A DNA stretch of 64,000 nucleotides from Ailanthus altissimus (lineage: Eukaryota > Streptophyta > Magnoliopsida > Sapindales > Simaroubaceae). The DNA is taken from assembly GCA_946807835.1 (NCBI GenBank), contig OX327702.1:5890001-5954000 (forward strand). Direction: 5' to 3'. How positions within the stretch are numbered: position 1 is the first letter of the stretch; every line of letters begins with the position of its first letter. The notes below the pieces were generated by a model, which saw only the letters and a program-made list of their open reading frames with translations, searched no databases and had not been told where the DNA came from. The position numbers and the translations under genes are program-made. Below, piece by piece: positions 58,651 through 64,000 of this stretch.

Positions 58651-59850
58651 CTATTTTGTTTCTGAAATGTTATTTTATATGTAGATCTTATAGATGTTAT
58701 ATATAACATTCTTAAAAAATATGCATTCATGGTTTCAAATCATCTAATTCAAATATATATAGTATAATATACATGTGTTATTATATTTTATGGGTGATAA
58801 GAGTTACACAGATTAATACTTTTGTAAACAAGTATTAATCTAATTGGGTTAAGAGATCATTTTTAAACTATTGAATACTCAAATAGTGTGCTCTTTTTTG
58901 TATAATTATTTTAATTGTCGATGGCCATTCTATACATTATATGTGACCATATATAGTAACTAGTTGTGTATATTCTTTGTAAATCATATTGCATTGATAA
59001 CAATTTTATTATTTTGTAATATATTTTCATTGTAAAATAATTGTGCATAGTTATTATATTCTCATGTTTTTAATTTGGTGACTAATACACATCACATAAA
59101 TATATATGCAAATAAATATGACTTTTAAGAGTGATGAAAGTATTATGATAATGGCATAATGTAGCTTAAATTATTTATTTCAAGAAATTATAGTAGTCTC
59201 AAGTTTTTCTTGAAATGTTGGGGTTTATTATTTATTTTTCATGTATCATTACGAGAGAGTAAAAAGAAAAAAAAATGATACATATCTATTTGTTTGTTAG
59301 AATTTGATTTTGTGAGAAAAGACTTTGCTATCAATAGCAACATTTTGTATGCTTTAAGCGTCCTTTTAAAATTACCCTTTTTGTAGATTTATCGCAACAA
59401 CATTAGTATGAAAGTTCTTATAATTTTATTGCTAAAAAAAGAGTTTCTTCATTGTGCTTTAGTTATTGTGATAACTAATATCCATAACTAATAATATTGA
59501 CTTAGCATGCAAAAATTTTAGTGTTTCACATAAAGTTTATGTGTATATATATGCATGTTACGAGAAGATCTAAAGGAAACTATTCTTGTTGAGAGATATT
59601 AAATTTAATTATTTGTGTTCACAAATTAAAATTATGTGTAAAATAATAGTTTTAAAATTCTTTAAAATACGAGGGTTTTCAAATATATATATTAGTTAAT
59701 AATTTTTTTAAAACAAAATTACATGAGAAATTAATGAACGTTAAGTGAAAAGAAGAATAAAAGTGTTAATATTTTTTCTTTTATAATTTCTTTGAAATTA
59801 AGAATTCTTATGTTGTATATAATACTTGTCTAAGCTAACGCTTTTCTTTG
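58651..59850. repeat. Second half of the duplicated segment interrupted by the Ale-like element
   Basis: This continues the match to 31754-32870 (CTATTTTGTTTCTGAAAT, then ACGAGAAGATCTAAAGGAAA near 59560 against 32630). Similarity ends near GCTTTTCTTTG. No coding capacity was seen. Confidence 0.85.
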
Positions 59851-60388
59851 AGGAAGGAATTTTATTTGGAATTTAAAAAGTTCAAGAATAAAGTTTTCAA
59901 AACCAATTCAAATTTGATATATGCAACCAGTTGAAGAGTTTCATTCACCGTGCTATATAAAATGGGAATTATATAAAAATTTCATAAATAAAATAATTTT
60001 CATAAAAAGTATTATAAAATTATTAAGGGGAATGTGCTTGTTAAATTGTATAAAATGAGAATTATATAAAATCCAAAAAATAAAAGATTTTTGAGGAAAA
60101 TAATAAATAAAAGACTTTTAAAAAAGGTTTTGTTAAATTGTTAAAGAAGATGTGCTTAAACCTATAAATGAGTCACTTATGGAAGTAACCTTACATCTAT
60201 GATTGGTGATCCTATGAAGATGGTTTAATAGTTAGGAACAATCCATACTACATAATTTGTTTAGCACTTATATTATAGATATATTTTAAAGAAAATATGC
60301 TTTTGCTTATCCCTATTGTAAAAGTACGTATTTTGTGTGACATTATTGCAAGACATGAGTCACATGGGCCATTAGAGGACTCACTTAT
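59851..60388. other. AT-rich spacer with an imperfect 93-bp tandem repeat
   Basis: 59956-60155 contains two imperfect copies (TATAAAATGGGAATTATATA at 59956, TATAAAATGAGAATTATATA at 60049, each ending in a GATGTGCTT or AATGTGCTT phrase). No gene was recognised. Confidence 0.6.
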
Positions 60389-61991
60389 TGTTAGGGTCAG
60401 TGCTTACGTGCCATCCCTGAATGTACATATACTTGTGTATTTATACAAGTGTATATTCCCATTAAATTGTTAATACTTATTCATTTAGCACTATGCAATG
60501 TAACGTTACAGACATTGTACGATCTAAAGGAGTTTAGATCAGATCTAAAGGAGTTTAGATAAGGGTTAATAGTTAGCCACGCTGAGAGATATAAATGTTA
60601 AATGTTAGCACGGCTAAGTGTTAACTGGTTATAATACTTAGCAAAGATCCAAGAGTTAGAGCCTTGTCTATAATGGGACATAGACATAGGAATATACTAG
60701 TAACTGCATAGTTGCAAGAGTTGCAATCAGGTGCCAAGAAATGTCAGTTGCGCAAGTATGTTCTCAAATAATTATCAATGATCTATTTCTACCGATGCGG
60801 GTCTGTCGGTGGATACTTTTAGTATAGATCAGTATATGTTGTGTTTATAGGGTATAGATGGTCGTTTTTAACCAATTATAAGCTTAGAGCTCTATTGACA
60901 TATAGTTATCCAGTTAGGACTAGATATAGGACAGACTCACGAGGACCTCCGATAGATACCCTATGTAAGCCGTCAACGGAGGGTCCTTTCGAGTTGAGTA
61001 GTATACGTGGTCCTTTGACCTGAGTGCCACGATGGGTTTGTAAGTGATCCACCATACTTTGGTTCCACGCATATCACAAACCTTTTATGGTGTGACCGCT
61101 GGGTATTACTGGGTATAGTTCGATGCTTATAGAATTCAGTGTGTATAGATATGGGATCCGTCAGCTTGCATAGGGAGTTAGATATCCAGATGCTTCGAGA
61201 CTGTATCTCGAAAAGTCTTGTGGCCACAAGCATTAATCCCGGGAAAGAGATTTCATCAGAGTGGAACAATATGGCAAAGGAGTTTGCATATATAGTTCAG
61301 TGAGATACAAGTCTGAGGATAAGATATGGATGAGCACATGGAGATTTGACGGTGATAATCTATATCCCCGCACATTCTAGATATCATGATAAAATGACTA
61401 TACATATGCGTTGTAACCTTAGTTTGCATGGTTCAATGCGCTGATTTGTATATCCGTGACGTGTGCGTGGGGCAATGTTCACAAACTCATAGAATAGTTC
61501 TATTTGACTAATCGAGCGTAGACCTAGGGCGTCCCGCGATATGGAGTGTTCTAATTGTGTACTGGAGCAGCGTGCCGAATTAAATTGTTTTATCCAACAC
61601 AACCACATAAATGTGTGCGTGTCTGTATTTAAGTGTTACATACAACAATTAGTCAATAATTATTATTTACTAATTGTATAAAGACACGTGGCTCATTGTG
61701 GACTTGCGGTTGAGTTTACCCAAACGTAGGATTTGGTGAGACCCATTAAAGGGTAGACTTGGTAACTATTTATGAATGGTAAAATAGTCATTTCACATAT
61801 TAATTATTTAATTGTTAAATAATCAATAATATCTTATTGTAATACTAATTTATTATATAATATTATTATATCAAATAATACTTATTAATTGTCAAACATT
61901 ATTTATTTTTTTATTATTTAATATAATAATATTTTTTCTTTATAAAAGTGTTTTATATAATATCATAATATTATTATTATATTATTGTGAG

Positions 61992-62041
<50 letters not shown>

Positions 62042-62567
62042 AAAAGTGTGTGTGATTTGTGCAAGTGTGTATTTGTGTCGTGAAATGAAAATGGAGAAAG
62101 AGAAAGAAAAAGAAATGGATCCGAGAAAAATAAGAAGAAGTAAAAAAAAAAAAAAAGGAATAAAAAAAATGAAATTTTAAAAAAAGCAATTATAAATTGC
62201 TTCAATTTCTATTTTCTTATCCTTTTAGAGAAAAGGAAGAATATACACTATTAGTCATTTTGGAGTTAAAAGTTATTCATATGCTGGATATGAGGTTGTT
62301 GTTCTAACTCACCAAGTCCACCGAGTTGGTGACTAAAACTGCCTACGAGTTGGTCTCCATACGGACTACGAGGAAATACGTGTATAACATTACACGTTCA
62401 GGTGAGTTCTCAACACTACTAATATATTAATGTGATTAATATATTTTATTTATTGTATTTATTGCATATTTTAATACTTTCGCCGCATTAAATATGCATG
62501 TGATACGTATATTAGGTAATAAATATAATTGCACATGCATACACCCACATATATTAGATCCTCGACA
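60389..62567 (+). mobile_element. Family A solo LTR, copy A6 (longest and best preserved end sequences)
   Basis: 2,179 bp starting TGTTAGGGTCAGTGCTTACG and ending TTAGATCCTCGACA. Flanks are CTTAT (60384-60388) and CCTAT (62568-62572), 4/5. A doubled GATCTAAAGGAGTTTAGAT motif lies at 60520-60560. The family core block near 61518-61560 and a purine-rich tract at 62080-62180 are present. No protein domain was recognised. Confidence 0.9.
61992..62040. repeat. Compound (AT)n(GT)n microsatellite in A6
   Basis: About 13 AT followed by about 12 TG dinucleotides. It accounts for the Tyr/Ile/His/Thr-rich open frames on the minus strand at 61963-62205, which are not genes. Confidence 0.93.
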
Positions 62568-62939
62568 CCTATGTGAGAGTAGTCATAGGCCATGACCATA
62601 GAAATTAAATTGTTCTTTAGAGCTCTCTCTAGGATCAAGATAGAGCACATGGCTATTAACGCCCTAACTCGCAAAATCAAGTATTCGTCAATATTATGTG
62701 TGCTATAATTAAAGCTTAATCAAAGAGGCCGCGTTCAAGACATAGTTCACTCATGTTCCTTAAATGGATTCTGTAAAACTAAGAATAGGTTGAAGTTCGA
62801 AAGGCACCTATGCCAACTACATTAGAATGTTGCTTCAATATATTTTTTTATTATTAATTGTACATTATATTTTCTCATATATTAAAATTATTATGTATAT
62901 AAAAGGTTTTCAAATCTTTTACGGGGAACTGTTAGAGAA
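62568..62939. other. Spacer between A6 and family B copy B2
   Basis: No gene was recognised. It ends in ACGGGGAAC directly before the family B start, which resembles a polypurine tract. Confidence 0.4.
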
Positions 62940-63657
62940 AAAGTTTTAAAAACCTTTTATTTGGCTAATAAGTTGTAAACATTAATATAATTACATATTA
63001 TAAATTATCATTATTATATAATTGTTATAATATTAAATCTATATTAAATATTTGAGAGATACAAATATTTATTTATAATAATATTATTATTTTAAAAGTT
63101 ATAATATTTATGTATTTTTATTATATAGAGTTAATATAACTTAAATTACTCTTATTAATTTTTTGAGTTATTATTTAGATTACCTAGCACTATATAAAAG
63201 GGGCTAATATTTCTTTAAAATTAGTGTAGGAGTGTACAAGAGAAGAGTAAAATAAAAAATGTAGAGAAAAATAAAAAGTGTTCTATAGATGTGTATTATG
63301 TATAAATACGTTTTAAGTTATATACCTTTCATATTGTATTTTTTAGCAACTTTGACAGTAAAGACTTAGTATGATCTTTTAGTAGTCTTACTCAACGAGC
63401 AAAGTGATTGTAAGCATATGATTGAATCTTTGAGTCATATAGATCTGTCATTACACGCACGAAGAGATGACTATTTGGCTTTAGGACAATGCTCTATTAT
63501 ATGTCTCTTTATGTTTAAGGCCAAGTTCTATCTTTTTTTACTATTTCTCGATATTTTAATTTTTATTTTACTTATTGATAATTTTATCTTATAAATATTT
63601 AACAATATATGTTCTAATATATAGATAAATAATATTTAAAATAAATTTTACCCAACA
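62940..63657. repeat. Family B LTR-like repeat, copy B2
   Basis: 718 bp starting TGTTAGAGAAAAAGT and ending TTTTACCCAACA. It aligns over its full length with 53079-53784, including TATATAAAAGGGGCTAATAT near 63192. Flanks are GGAAC and CCAAC, not a clean duplication. Confidence 0.75.
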
Positions 63658-63790
63658 CCAACCAATCTAACAAAGAAAGGATTCTATATTTCAACACTTT
63701 GGCTACACTCTCTCTACTGTTTGAAAAATAGAATAGTGGATACAACTATTTATTGATTGTCAATGCATGCAAATGTACTACCTTTAAAAC
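63658..63790. repeat. Right flank of B2 shared with B1
   Basis: Matches 53785-53924 (AACACTTTGGCTACACTCTC, then TTATTGATTGTCAATGCATG). Similarity to the B1 flank ends near AAAACTAT. Confidence 0.8.
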
Positions 63791-64000
63791 TATTTTTACC
63801 TCATCAAGATTAATAATCACGATGCAAAATGATTAAACGGATATTCCGAACTCAATGAGAAGAGAAATTATAAAAGTGCACACTTTATGTAATTTCTTTG
63901 GACAATAAGTAATTTCTTTAAAATGTATTGATTTATAAAGAATTTATAAATCATGAAAAGTAATTATTCAAAAGTGTCTTTTCAATTGAGTTGTGCCTAC
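63791..64000. other. AT-rich window end, nothing recognised
   Basis: No open frame or repeat relationship was identified. Confidence 0.5.

Noticed and set aside
61963..62205. Open frames rich in Phe, His, Thr, Tyr and Ile on the minus strand
   Set aside because: They translate the (AT)n(GT)n microsatellite and purine tract in family A copy A6.
1..64000. CRISPR arrays, prokaryotic operons, viral or toxin systems
   Set aside because: No regular repeat-spacer pattern or prokaryotic gene organisation was seen; repeats are tandem or transposon derived, and all replicase-type domains belong to LTR retrotransposons or a LINE.

Overview
The window looks like nuclear DNA of a flowering plant, most likely a eudicot. 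It is very AT-rich, its two intact genes belong to plant families (one with plant-type introns), and most of the rest is LTR-retrotransposon and Mutator-like debris. I found no prokaryotic operons, CRISPR array, rRNA or convincing tRNA gene, and no undescribed multi-gene system. The most informative content is the transposon stratigraphy and one conserved-looking gene pair.

Layout. 1-4815: 3' two thirds of a decayed Athila/Tat-like Ty3/gypsy element (gag, protease, RT-RNase H, integrase, + strand). 4816-10140: AT-rich spacer with a degenerate minisatellite (about 6490-7680), microsatellites and a 5'-truncated LINE remnant. 10219-16330: a second, better preserved Ty3/gypsy element of chromovirus type, with no recognisable 5' LTR. 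18006-24660: the gene island, with a four-exon NPF5-type NRT1/PTR transporter gene (+) facing an intronless glyoxal/aldehyde oxidase gene (-) across 599 bp. 24829-26270: an LTR-like fragment and a block of direct and inverted repeats. 27039-30890: a decayed MULE transposase gene. 38331-51600: a full-length but decayed Tork/Tnt1-94-like Ty1/copia element. 54109-58645: a compact Ale-like Ty1/copia element with short LTRs and an AATAT target duplication.

One repeat family (called family A here) links the right half of the window. It has six copies of about 1.8-2.2 kb without coding capacity, each starting TGT and ending CA or TA, each flanked by a 5-bp target-site duplication (two perfect, four with one mismatch). 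They behave as solo LTRs. One sits in the MULE transposase, three in the copia element (in the PR/pre-integrase region, in the integrase region and in the 3' LTR), and two elsewhere. One of the copia-borne copies is itself interrupted by a 2,718-bp gypsy-type solo LTR with a perfect CGATT duplication, which gives a readable order of insertion. A second dispersed repeat (family B plus its right flank) occurs at about 31292-32880, 53079-59850 and 62940-63790. Its uninterrupted copy preserves the empty target site of the Ale-like element.

How the genes work together: only the NPF transporter and the glyoxal oxidase look functional. They are separate transcription units with convergent 3' ends, not an operon. 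Every retroelement open frame carries stops, frameshifts or lost catalytic residues, and many changes are G:C to A:T (Trp to stop, Cys to Tyr, Asp to Asn), as expected for methylated, silenced repeats.
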